From Campylobacteraceae bacterium UBA1877 (lineage in GTDB: Bacteria; Campylobacterota; Campylobacteria; Campylobacterales; Campylobacteraceae), in the NCBI GenBank assembly GCA_002352945.1, contig DDHL01000038.1, positions 39,952 through 45,136 on the forward strand: 5,185 bases of DNA. The letters are read 5' to 3'. The notes beneath the pieces were generated by a model. That model had not been told where the DNA came from, did not search any database, and saw nothing but the letters and a program-made list of their open reading frames with translations. Positions 1-5,185 of this stretch are shown piece after piece (position 1 is the stretch's first letter; every line of letters starts with the position of its first letter). Both the position numbers and the translations under genes were made by a program.

Positions 1-263
1 GATATTGTCACATCATCTTTAATAATTGTTGGACTCCCATCGCTCTTATCAGGCAGTGTATAATGGGTTACATGAATCATGCTTAAATCTTGAATATTGC
101 ACCTTTTTCCAATCTGAATTTTATGAATATCTGCTCGTAAAATTGCACCAAACCAAACCGAACTATCTTCTCCTATTTGCACATCTCCAATAAGTTGTGC
201 GCTTGGAGCGATAAAAACTTTTGGTGCAATTTTGGGTACAAGTCCTTCAAATGCATGCTCCAT
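1..263 (-). CDS. Gamma-class carbonic anhydrase-like protein (YrdA/PaaY-type left-handed beta-helix), 3' end outside window
   Basis: The first 87 residues are visible; the rest lies beyond the left edge. The start is the ATG at 263-261, which shares its A with the last base of the ppk stop (TAATG), so translation is probably coupled to ppk. The sequence shows hexapeptide-repeat character (LIGDVQIGEDSSVWFGAILR, then IQIGKRCNIQD). Residues R43, D45, Q58, D59 and H64 fall in the order and near-spacing of Arg59, Asp61, Gln75, Asp76 and zinc ligand His81 of the archaeal enzyme Cam. The two remaining zinc histidines would lie downstream and cannot be checked. The family is cytoplasmic and trimeric, with metal sites between subunits. 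Some members hydrate CO2, but many YrdA-type proteins show little or no such activity, so the reaction is uncertain. No signal peptide is seen. Family assignment is firm; enzymatic function is inferred. Confidence 0.87.
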   Translation of the reverse strand, partial: MEHAFEGLVPKIAPKVFIAPSAQLIGDVQIGEDSSVWFGAILRADIHKIQIGKRCNIQDLSMIHVTHYTLPDKSDGSPTIIKDDVTI

Positions 264-2368
264 TAACTCTCCTTGAAAAGTTTTCGAGAGAGCCTGCTGG
301 CTTTGGATGAGGTGGCATCTTTTTTGATACTTTTATAAATTTTATTGATATAATCTTCTAAAATTTGGTGGTTATTGATGGGTTTTGCGCCCTTTGGAAC
401 TTCGATTTTTGTATACTCACCATCTGGACCGAGCTTCCAGCTTAATTGGTTGTCATTTAATTGCAGTTGCAATATTTCATATAGTTTTTGCATCAAAGGC
501 TGCTCAATAATTGGAGTCATAAGCTCAAGTCTGCGCTCAAGATTGCGAGGCATCCAGTCGGCACTTGAAATGTACATTTGTGGAGTGCTGTGTTTAAAAT
601 AAAAAATCCTTGCATGCTCAAGATATTTTCCAACGATGGATTTTACCTCAATTGTTTCACTTACTCCTTTTACTCCAGGACGCAAGCAGCAAATTCCTCG
701 AATAATGAGCTTAATTTTAACTCCCTGTGTGCTAGCATAATAAAGAGCTTTTATAACATCTGGATCAACTAGGGAGTTCATTTTTGCTATGATGAATCCT
801 TCAGCTCCCTTTTTTGCCTCATTGTTAATCATGGCAATAACTCTGTTTTTAATCTGCATTGGAGACATAGAAAGAGTGCTTAGTCTGCGATTTTTTGAAA
901 AGCCAGAGAGGATATGAAAAAATGTGGTTGAATCTTTTGCAAACTCCTCTTTACATGTAAAATAGCTCACATCTGTGTAAATTTTAGCAGTTGAAGCGTT
1001 GTAATTGCCCGTTCCAAAATGCATATAAAATTTTAATTTTCCATCGATTTTACGGATAATTTGAGTTATTTTTGCATGAACTTTAAATCCAGTAATTCCA
1101 TAAATAACATGAGCGCCTGCATTTTCAAGCGCTTTTACCCAGTGGAGGTTGTTTTCTTCATCAAATCTTGCTTTAAGCTCAACCATGACAGTAACTTGCT
1201 TGCCCTCACTTGCAGCATCAATGAGAGCTTGAATGATTTGGCTTCGTTGCTCAACCCGATAAAGAGTCATGCGAATCGAGATTACCCTTGGGTCTTTTGC
1301 AGCCTCTTTTATCATTTGCGTCATAGGATCAAAACTCTCATAGGGATGAAAAATTAATGCATCTTCTCGTTCAATCACATTAAAAATTGACTCACCACTT
1401 GTAAATGGAGGTAATATTTTTGGAGAGTTTGGTGGTAGACATAAGTATGAAAAATCCTTATTTCCCACAATTTGCCAAAGAGCTGGGAGATTAAGGGGAA
1501 TTTCATAAGCATAAATATCTTTATGAAAAATTTTCATATGGGAATTTAAAAATTCAATAATTTCAGGATCTGCTCCTTTTTGCACTTGAAGTCGAACAAA
1601 AGCGCCTTTTCGTCGAAGTTTTAAACCCTGTTCTAAAATCATCATAAAATCATCAGCTTCCTCTTCTTCAATGACAATATCTGCATTTCTTGTAACTCTA
1701 AAAGGAGCTGAAGATATGAGCTGATATCCTGGAAAAATCTCCTCAACATGCTCATGAACAATGGATTCAATGGGTACATAAATATTATCTCCAGCCTGAT
1801 AAAAACGAGGTAAAACTCGAGGAATGCGGATCATTCCATATTTTATGATTTCAGGTCTATCTTTATCTTGAAGCTTAACTGCCAAAGAGAAGCTTAGATT
1901 GTTAAGGTGGGGAAATGGATGGGTAGCATCCACTGCAATTGGCACAATAACTGGTAAAATATTTGAAAAGAAAAACTCATCTGCAATCACTTTATCCGAT
2001 GGGTCTAAGTCATTGTAGTATCGCATATAAAGGTTTTGTTCTTCCAAAGCCTTCATGATGGTTTTAAAACTTTTTTCAACACTAGTTTTTTCCTCATGAA
2101 GGTAGTTTCGAATGGCTCTTAACTGCTCAAGCGGAGTTTGCTCATCGGCCCCGGTTACCACAACTCCTGCTGCAAAAAGCTCTCGAAGGCCAGCTACTCG
2201 TATCATGTAAAACTCATCTAAATTGGTTGCATATATGGCTAAAAATTTAAGACGCTCAAGAAGGGGTAAACTCTCTTTTTCAGATTCTCGCAAAACGCGT
2301 GTGTTAAATCGCAGCCATGAAAGTTCTCGGTTAATATATAAAGATGGATCGGTAAGATTGTTTGCCAT
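263..2368 (-). CDS. ppk: Polyphosphate kinase 1
   Basis: Ppk1 reversibly transfers the terminal phosphate of ATP onto a growing polyphosphate chain; it is usually membrane-associated and supports phosphate storage and stress survival. The 701-residue product has the family's usual length and domain order: N domain (about 8-110, opening [12 protein letters not shown], with ATP-site ATNLDEF and N49), head domain (about 120-300), and two phospholipase-D-like catalytic domains (about 330-500 and 501-675). The autophosphorylated histidine is H431 in GFKVHAK (E. coli His435), and the second catalytic histidine is H585 in YLEHARI (E. coli His592). R371 in TLYR and R401 in ARFDEENN match the phosphate/Mg-contacting arginines. 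The last 25 residues are basic and low in complexity. The ATG at 2368 is preferred over an in-frame TTG at 2398 because that TTG lies inside the probable -10 box. The stop overlaps the next gene's ATG by one base. The reading frame is intact. Confidence 0.97.
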   Translation of the reverse strand: MANNLTDPSLYINRELSWLRFNTRVLRESEKESLPLLERLKFLAIYATNLDEFYMIRVAGLRELFAAGVVVTGADEQTPLEQLRAIRNYLHEEKTSVEKSFKTIMKALEEQNLYMRYYNDLDPSDKVIADEFFFSNILPVIVPIAVDATHPFPHLNNLSFSLAVKLQDKDRPEIIKYGMIRIPRVLPRFYQAGDNIYVPIESIVHEHVEEIFPGYQLISSAPFRVTRNADIVIEEEEADDFMMILEQGLKLRRKGAFVRLQVQKGADPEIIEFLNSHMKIFHKDIYAYEIPLNLPALWQIVGNKDFSYLCLPPNSPKILPPFTSGESIFNVIEREDALIFHPYESFDPMTQMIKEAAKDPRVISIRMTLYRVEQRSQIIQALIDAASEGKQVTVMVELKARFDEENNLHWVKALENAGAHVIYGITGFKVHAKITQIIRKIDGKLKFYMHFGTGNYNASTAKIYTDVSYFTCKEEFAKDSTTFFHILSGFSKNRRLSTLSMSPMQIKNRVIAMINNEAKKGAEGFIIAKMNSLVDPDVIKALYYASTQGVKIKLIIRGICCLRPGVKGVSETIEVKSIVGKYLEHARIFYFKHSTPQMYISSADWMPRNLERRLELMTPIIEQPLMQKLYEILQLQLNDNQLSWKLGPDGEYTKIEVPKGAKPINNHQILEDYINKIYKSIKKDATSSKASRLSRKLFKES
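950..961. repeat. Third copy of palindrome TTTACATGTAAA, inside ppk
   Basis: The same 12-bp palindrome found twice after uvrB recurs here within the ppk coding sequence. On the minus strand it is in frame and encodes Phe-Thr-Cys-Lys (F470 to K473, in SYFTCKEEF). The flanking bases differ from the intergenic arms apart from short A/T runs. Because it is coding, it may be coincidental. Confidence 0.6.
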
Positions 2369-2372
2369 AAAA

Positions 2373-2380
2373 CCCCCTTT
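2373..2380 (-). promoter_or_regulatory. ppk ribosome binding site (G-tract type)
   Basis: On the minus strand, AAAAAAGGGGG ends four bases (TTTT) before the ATG at 2368. It is the only purine-rich Shine-Dalgarno candidate upstream of either possible start and therefore supports the ATG. It is unlike the AAGGAG sites of the other genes here: a run of five G instead of GGAG, with rather short spacing. Confidence 0.6.
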
Positions 2381-2397
2381 TTTATAAAATTGGAGCA

Positions 2398-2403
2398 ATT
2401 ATA
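2398..2403 (-). promoter_or_regulatory. Probable ppk promoter, -10 box TATAAT
   Basis: The minus strand reads AAGATATAATTGC, with a perfect TATAAT at 2403-2398. Transcription would start near 2391, leaving a leader of about 23 bases before the ppk ATG. No good TTGACA is seen at -35; the upstream stretch is A/T-rich with short T runs, as expected for Campylobacterota sigma-70 promoters. This promoter should drive ppk and the coupled carbonic-anhydrase-like gene. It is inferred from sequence only. Confidence 0.55.
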
Positions 2404-2475
2404 TCTTATTTTTTGTTATAAAAAGGTTTCAGCATGAAGATGGAATATGTTTAATTTTTGAATCTAAAGGTAAAC

Positions 2476-2526
2476 TAGTTTTACATGTAAAGCTTAAAAA
2501 AGCATTCTCATTTACATGTAAAACTA
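2476..2526. repeat. Perfect 16-bp inverted repeat with self-palindromic arms (TTTACATGTAAA twice), at the 3' end of uvrB
   Basis: The left arm TAGTTTTACATGTAAA (2476-2491) is exactly inverted at 2511-2526, with a 19-base loop. Each arm contains the 12-bp palindrome TTTACATGTAAA (2480-2491 and 2511-2522), and the two centres are 31 bp apart, close to three helical turns. The outer end of the right arm contains the uvrB stop codon (2524-2526). A shorter dyad, GCTT-AAAA-AAGC (2492-2503), sits in the loop, and another palindrome, AAACTAGTTT (2472-2481), overlaps the left arm. It could be an RNA hairpin that ends or stabilises the uvrB transcript, or a pair of operator sites upstream of ppk (centres roughly 95 and 125 bases before the predicted start). 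The stem is A/T-rich with no following U tract, so it is not a classical intrinsic terminator. Confidence 0.75.
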
Positions 2527-4500
2527 TAAATTGCGTAGTTTTGCAATCTCATCTCGTAAGCTTGCAGCCTTTTCAAATTCAAGTGCTTTAGCAGCTTCGT
2601 GCATCGCTTTTGTAAGTTCTTTAATGAGCTCTTTTCGCTGGCTTGGAGGCATTTTTTGTGCTTTTTTGCGTTTATTTTCAAGCTCTGCGTAATCTTCTAC
2701 TTTGAGATTTTCATCTAAACGTCTGCCAACACTTTGGGGGGTTATGTTGTGTTTTTTATTGTACTCAAGCTGTTTTTTGCGCCTAGCTGTGGTAATATCA
2801 ATAGCCCTTTGCATCGAGTCGGTAACTTTTGAGGCAAACATAATAACATGCCCGTTAACATTTCTAGCCGCCCGCCCCATGGTTTGGATAAGGCTTGTTT
2901 CGCTACGCAAAAACCCTTCTTTGTCAGCATCTAAAATAGCAATAAGCGAAACCTCTGGCAAATCAAGCCCCTCTCTTAAAAGATTGATTCCAATGAGCAT
3001 ATGAAATTCGCCTTGACGCAGTGCACGAATAAGCTGGTTGCGCTCAATTGCGTCAATGTCTGAGTGCATATATTTTACTTTTAAGCCAAGGTCTAAGTAG
3101 TAGCGGCTTAAATCCTCAGCCATCTTTTTAGTTAAAACCGTTACTAAAACCCTCTCATTTTTTGCAATAACCTCTTTTGCTCTATCGTATAAAATTTCAA
3201 CTTGGTTGTTGCTGTCGCAAATTTCAATAGTTGGATCAAGTAGTCCTGTTGGACGGATGATTTGGTGGGCCACATTTCCTTTTGAGAGCTCAAGCTCCAA
3301 AGGAGCTGGAGTGGCTGAAACAAAAAGGTATGCTGGGGCTTTATTTATAAACTCATCAAACTTAAGAGGTCTATTATCAAGCGCACTTGGAAGCCTGAAA
3401 CCATACTCAACTAAAACCTCTTTTCGGCTTCTATCTCCTGCATACATCCCTTTAAATTGAGGAAGACTCACATGAGATTCATCTACAATTACCAAGTAGT
3501 CTTGATGCATCGCTTCAAAATAGTCAAAAAGCGAATATGGAGTCTCTCCTGGAGCCTTTCCTGTTAAATGCCTTGCATAATTTTCAATTCCCTTACAAGC
3601 CCCTGTTGTCTGAATCATCTCCAAATCAAATTCAACCCTTTGTTTTAAACGTTGATACTCCACAAGCTTGTTTTGGGACTTTAGTTCCTCAAGGCGCAAA
3701 GCAAGCTCCTCTTCAATCTGCTTTACGGCTTGAGCTAATCTATTTTGCCCAACAATAAACTGGTTTGCTGCATAAAGGATGACTTTATTACTCTCGCGCA
3801 AAACCTCATTGCTTAAAGCCTCATAATATACAATGCGCTCAATTTCATCTCCAAAAAACTCCACCCTTATAGCCTCCTCATCGCTATAGGCTGGATAGAT
3901 GTGTATAATATCTCCTTGAACCCTAAAATTTCCCCTGTCAAAAGCCACATCATTTCTAGAATATCCCATCTCAACAAGGCGTAAAAGAAGCTCTTTTTGG
4001 TTTATGCTTTGGCCAACTTCTAGAATTTGGACCATCTTTTTATACTCTTGGGGGTTTCCTAAGCCATAATTTGCAGAAACTGAAGCGACACAGATAACAT
4101 CATCATAGCTTAATAAAGATGCAGTTGCACTAAGGCGCAGCCTTTCAAGTTCGGCATTAATGGAGCTATCTTTTTCAATGAAAAGATCTTGTCTTGGAAT
4201 GTAGGCTTCTGGTTGGTAGTAGTCATAATAAGAGATAAAGTATTCAACATGATTTTTTGGAAAAAATCCCTTAAATTCACTATAAAGCTGGGCAGCTAGA
4301 GTTTTATTGTGGGTCATGATTAGAGTAGGGCGTTTTAGGGCTTTGATGATATTTGCCATTGTGTATGTTTTGCCACTGCCGGTAACACCTACAAGAGTTT
4401 GGTAGCGATTGCCTTTTTGGATTGATTTAATCAAAAATTCTATCGCTTGAGGCTGGTCGCCAGATGGTGAAAAATCGCTTTGGAGTATAAAATCTGCCAC
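2524..4500 (-). CDS. uvrB: UvrABC system protein B (excision repair helicase)
   Basis: UvrB is the central nucleotide excision repair subunit: UvrA loads it onto damaged DNA, it verifies the lesion with limited helicase activity, and it recruits UvrC for incision. The 658-residue product has the normal family length. Visible motifs are Walker A GVTGSGKT (38-45), the damage-probing beta-hairpin [12 protein letters not shown] (91-102), the UvrA-interacting region (about 155-250), Walker B-type DESH (340-343), SAT (395-397), [10 protein letters not shown] (507-516), motif [11 protein letters not shown] (539-547) and the C-terminal UVR coiled coil that binds UvrC (about 622-657). The start is GTG at 4500, preceded by AAGGAG (4510-4505) with four-base spacing. 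The gene is read away from the coiled-coil operon on the plus strand. Its TAG stop lies in the inverted repeat that separates it from ppk. Nothing is missing or broken. Confidence 0.98.
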   Translation of the reverse strand: MADFILQSDFSPSGDQPQAIEFLIKSIQKGNRYQTLVGVTGSGKTYTMANIIKALKRPTLIMTHNKTLAAQLYSEFKGFFPKNHVEYFISYYDYYQPEAYIPRQDLFIEKDSSINAELERLRLSATASLLSYDDVICVASVSANYGLGNPQEYKKMVQILEVGQSINQKELLLRLVEMGYSRNDVAFDRGNFRVQGDIIHIYPAYSDEEAIRVEFFGDEIERIVYYEALSNEVLRESNKVILYAANQFIVGQNRLAQAVKQIEEELALRLEELKSQNKLVEYQRLKQRVEFDLEMIQTTGACKGIENYARHLTGKAPGETPYSLFDYFEAMHQDYLVIVDESHVSLPQFKGMYAGDRSRKEVLVEYGFRLPSALDNRPLKFDEFINKAPAYLFVSATPAPLELELSKGNVAHQIIRPTGLLDPTIEICDSNNQVEILYDRAKEVIAKNERVLVTVLTKKMAEDLSRYYLDLGLKVKYMHSDIDAIERNQLIRALRQGEFHMLIGINLLREGLDLPEVSLIAILDADKEGFLRSETSLIQTMGRAARNVNGHVIMFASKVTDSMQRAIDITTARRKKQLEYNKKHNITPQSVGRRLDENLKVEDYAELENKRKKAQKMPPSQRKELIKELTKAMHEAAKALEFEKAASLRDEIAKLRNL

Positions 4501-4504
4501 AATA

Positions 4505-4510
4505 CTCCTT
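4505..4510 (-). promoter_or_regulatory. uvrB ribosome binding site deciding a GTG start
   Basis: The minus strand reads AAGGAG-TATT-GTG. The strong Shine-Dalgarno four bases upstream, together with the following conserved UvrB N-terminus ([17 protein letters not shown]), fixes the GTG at 4500 as the start. No ATG is available in frame nearby. Confidence 0.85.
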
Positions 4511-4528
4511 TATGTTTTAGGGTTTATT

Positions 4529-4537
4529 TGATACAAT
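4529..4537 (+). promoter_or_regulatory. Probable promoter of the small coiled-coil operon, extended -10 TGATACAAT
   Basis: The plus strand reads TTTATTTGATACAAT: a TGn extension followed by TACAAT, one mismatch from TATAAT, with T-rich sequence upstream as in Campylobacterota promoters. Transcription would start near 4544, leaving about 25 bases before the ATG at 4569. It would serve the coiled-coil gene, its overlapping partner and possibly the pilin-like gene. Confidence 0.45.
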
Positions 4538-4542
4538 GCGCA

Positions 4543-4548
4543 ATTATA
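4543..4548 (-). promoter_or_regulatory. Probable uvrB promoter, -10 box TATAAT
   Basis: The minus strand reads AAGGTATAATTGCGC, with a perfect TATAAT at 4548-4543. Transcription would start near 4536, giving a leader of about 36 bases before the GTG. There is no recognisable -35. The nine bases TATAATTGC are identical to the ppk -10 region (2403-2395). The box lies to the right of the plus-strand -10, so the two promoters overlap and polymerase could hold only one at a time. Confidence 0.55.
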
Positions 4549-4568
4549 CCTTATTAAAGGAGAGAGCG

Positions 4569-4802
4569 ATGTATGAAGAGCCGCGCGTCGTAAATAGCCT
4601 TAGCGATAAAATCAACGATTTATTGGCAAAATATGAAGAGCTTAAGGCTCAAAATGAGAGTTTACGAAATGAAATTGTAAGTGTTAAGGCTCAAAATGAG
4701 GCTAAAGATGCCCAAATTGCTAAGCTGCAAGAAGAGCTTAGGGCAAAAGAGTTAGAGTCTGAGGATATTTTTGAAAAGATTGAGGAAGTACTCGGACGAT
4801 GA
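4569..4802 (+). CDS. Small coiled-coil protein of unknown function (ZapB-like architecture)
   Basis: This is a 77-residue acidic protein with no signal peptide or membrane segment, probably cytoplasmic. Almost all of it after residue 10 is a predicted coiled coil. The 4-3 core positions run L11, I15, L18, Y22, L25, N29, L32, I36, V39, N43, K46, I50, L53, L57. Asparagines at equivalent core positions 29 and 43 are typical of in-register parallel dimers. KAQNE occurs twice, exactly two heptads apart. The ATG at 4569 is chosen over an in-frame ATG at 4536 because AAGGAG (4557-4562) lies six bases before it, while the upstream ATG falls at the -10 box. It overlaps the next gene by four bases (ATGA), so the two products may work together. 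Short coiled coils directly before zapA are known in gammaproteobacteria; on that analogy it may be a ZapB-like division factor. Functional confidence is low; confidence that the gene is real is high. Confidence 0.85.
   Translation: MYEEPRVVNSLSDKINDLLAKYEELKAQNESLRNEIVSVKAQNEAKDAQIAKLQEELRAKELESEDIFEKIEEVLGR
4642..4700 (+). repeat. 17-bp direct repeat TTAAGGCTCAAAATGAG spanning two heptads of the coiled coil
   Basis: Identical 17-base copies lie at 4642-4658 and 4684-4700, 42 bases (14 codons, two heptads) apart. Both are in the same frame and encode KAQNE. The identity at DNA level, including synonymous positions, suggests a fairly recent two-heptad duplication or gene conversion that lengthened the coiled coil without breaking its register. 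Confidence 0.8.
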
Positions 4803-5029
4803 AAAAGGTAACGATTACCGTTGCTTCAAAAGATTTTACGATTACCTTAGAAGATGCCTTTGCAAACTCATTTGCCAAGGATTTGGAGTTATATTTAGGT
4901 AAAAAAAAGGGGCTTGATACCAAAGAGTTGCTTACAGCTTTTGTGCAAAAATGTTATGAAAACTATACACTCGAACAAAAGCTTAGTGACATGCTTGTGA
5001 GTATTGAAGATACGTTAAGCAAGGATTAA
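4799..5029 (+). CDS. Small conserved-looking protein of unknown function (possible ZapA-like partner)
   Basis: This is a 76-residue cytoplasmic protein. The first 17 residues look like a beta hairpin (KKVTITV, a turn at ASKD, then FTITL). Helices follow: about 19-33, then 40-56 (LDTKELLTAFVQKCYENY) and an amphipathic C-terminal helix (58-73). ZapA proteins begin with a similar KKVTVxIxGKxY hairpin before long helices, and in other bacteria zapA can follow a short ZapB-like coiled-coil gene. However, this protein is shorter than typical ZapA (about 100 residues) and lacks a long C-terminal coiled coil, so the relation is a hypothesis. The ATG overlaps the upstream stop as ATGA, and translation is probably coupled, since no independent strong Shine-Dalgarno is present. 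From memory, small unnamed genes occupy the same place after uvrB in Campylobacter. Confidence 0.85.
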   Translation: MKKVTITVASKDFTITLEDAFANSFAKDLELYLGKKKGLDTKELLTAFVQKCYENYTLEQKLSDMLVSIEDTLSKD

Positions 5030-5080
5030 CACCGCTAAAGATAAAATGTTTGTAATTTTATTAACAAAAAAGGAGTGAGA
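5030..5080 (+). promoter_or_regulatory. Short gap with AAGGAG ribosome binding site for the pilin-like gene
   Basis: AAGGAG at 5070-5075 lies five bases before the ATG at 5081. The rest of this 51-base gap is A/T-rich, with a poor -10-like TAAAAT (5042-5047) and an all-A/T 7-bp dyad (5041-5047 with 5055-5061). Neither is strong enough to call a promoter or terminator, so read-through from the upstream small genes is likely. Confidence 0.6.
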
Positions 5081-5185
5081 ATGAAACGTGGTTTTACGAT
5101 GATAGAGTTGATTTTTGTAATCGTTATTTTAGGTATTTTAGCAGCCGTTGCTATCCCAAGGCTTGCTGCTACAAGAGATGATGCA
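5081..5185 (+). CDS. Type IV pilin-like / pseudopilin protein, N-terminal fragment
   Basis: Only the first 35 residues are inside the window. They form a textbook class III (prepilin peptidase) signal: a short basic leader MKRG, cleavage between G4 and F5, the methylated Phe as mature residue 1, and the conserved glutamate at mature position 5 (E9) in FTMIEL. A hydrophobic helix follows (IFVIVILGILAAVAIP), ending in PRLAATRDDA. Such proteins are cut and N-methylated by a prepilin peptidase (PilD-type) and held in the inner membrane before assembly into type IV pili, type II secretion pseudopili or DNA-uptake pseudopili. Which machine this one belongs to cannot be told from the N-terminus. The start is supported by AAGGAG five bases upstream. 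In Campylobacter, as I recall, a similar small exported protein precedes priA; whether priA follows here is not visible. Confidence 0.92.
   Translation, partial: MKRGFTMIELIFVIVILGILAAVAIPRLAATRDDA

Noticed and set aside
1061..1357. 98-codon plus-strand open frame opposite ppk
   Set aside because: It is antisense to the catalytic C1 region of ppk, has no ribosome site and no recognisable protein features. The same applies to the plus-strand frames at 375-602 and 578-772.
2373..2383. A6G5 tract before ppk as a phase-variable homopolymer
   Set aside because: Phase-variable G tracts in Campylobacterota are normally about eight or longer. Five G is likely stable and serves as the ribosome site.
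2369..2398. An upstream TTG start adding ten residues (LQFYKKGGF) to Ppk
   Set aside because: The TTG lies within the likely -10 box, has no ribosome binding site, and the extra residues translate the Shine-Dalgarno region. The ATG at 2368 has the G-rich ribosome site and begins the conserved N-terminus.
2428..2436. Possible Pho-box half site (GTTTC) upstream of ppk
   Set aside because: Only one GTTTC is present, with no second copy at the repeat spacing expected of a Pho box, so phosphate control cannot be supported.
2702..3758. Several 70-100 codon plus-strand open frames (2702-3004, 3206-3460, 3537-3758) and a minus-strand frame at 2742-2930 within uvrB
   Set aside because: All lie within conserved UvrB coding sequence and look like shadow frames with implausible composition.
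4536..4568. An upstream ATG start adding eleven residues to the coiled-coil protein
   Set aside because: It falls on the predicted -10 and before the predicted transcription start. The AAGGAG site sits between it and the better ATG at 4569.
4738..4923. Minus-strand 61-codon frame across the two small genes
   Set aside because: It is antisense to both small genes, which have good ribosome sites and coupling. It has no start signal of its own.
5039..5062. A/T-only dyad before the pilin-like gene as a terminator
   Set aside because: It has seven A/T pairs, no G/C stem and no clear U tract, so it is too weak to call.

Overview
The window looks like a housekeeping stretch of an AT-rich Campylobacterota (epsilonproteobacterial) chromosome. 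The evidence is the strong A/T codon bias, the style of the Ppk1 and UvrB proteins, T-rich promoters with a clear TATAAT box but no good -35, and the gene order uvrB / two small genes / pilin-like gene, which from memory resembles the uvrB-priA neighbourhood of Campylobacter. I cannot name the genus. A free-living sulfur or hydrogen oxidiser (Sulfurimonas, Nitratiruptor, Sulfurovum or similar) is a guess.

Layout. Three genes lie on the minus strand and are read right to left. uvrB (2524-4500) encodes the damage-loading helicase of nucleotide excision repair. A 155-base gap follows, holding a perfect 16-bp inverted repeat and the ppk promoter. Next is ppk (263-2368), polyphosphate kinase 1. 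Its stop codon overlaps by one base the start of a gamma-carbonic-anhydrase-like gene, which runs off the left edge (1-263). On the plus strand, diverging from uvrB across 68 bases, are a 77-residue coiled-coil protein (4569-4802), a 76-residue protein overlapping it by four bases (4799-5029), and the first 35 codons of a type IV pilin-like or pseudopilin gene (5081 to the right edge).

How the genes relate. ppk and the carbonic-anhydrase-like gene form a translationally coupled pair behind one visible promoter. uvrB has its own promoter, which overlaps face to face with the promoter for the small-gene operon. The two small genes are translationally coupled. Their order and architecture (short coiled coil, then a short protein with an N-terminal beta hairpin and helices) suggest a ZapB-like/ZapA-like cell-division pair, but this is a hypothesis.

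I see no mobile element, CRISPR array, RNA gene or toxin-antitoxin locus, and no convincing new biological system. The most unusual parts are the double palindrome between uvrB and ppk, with a third copy of its core inside ppk, and the uncharacterised coiled-coil pair.
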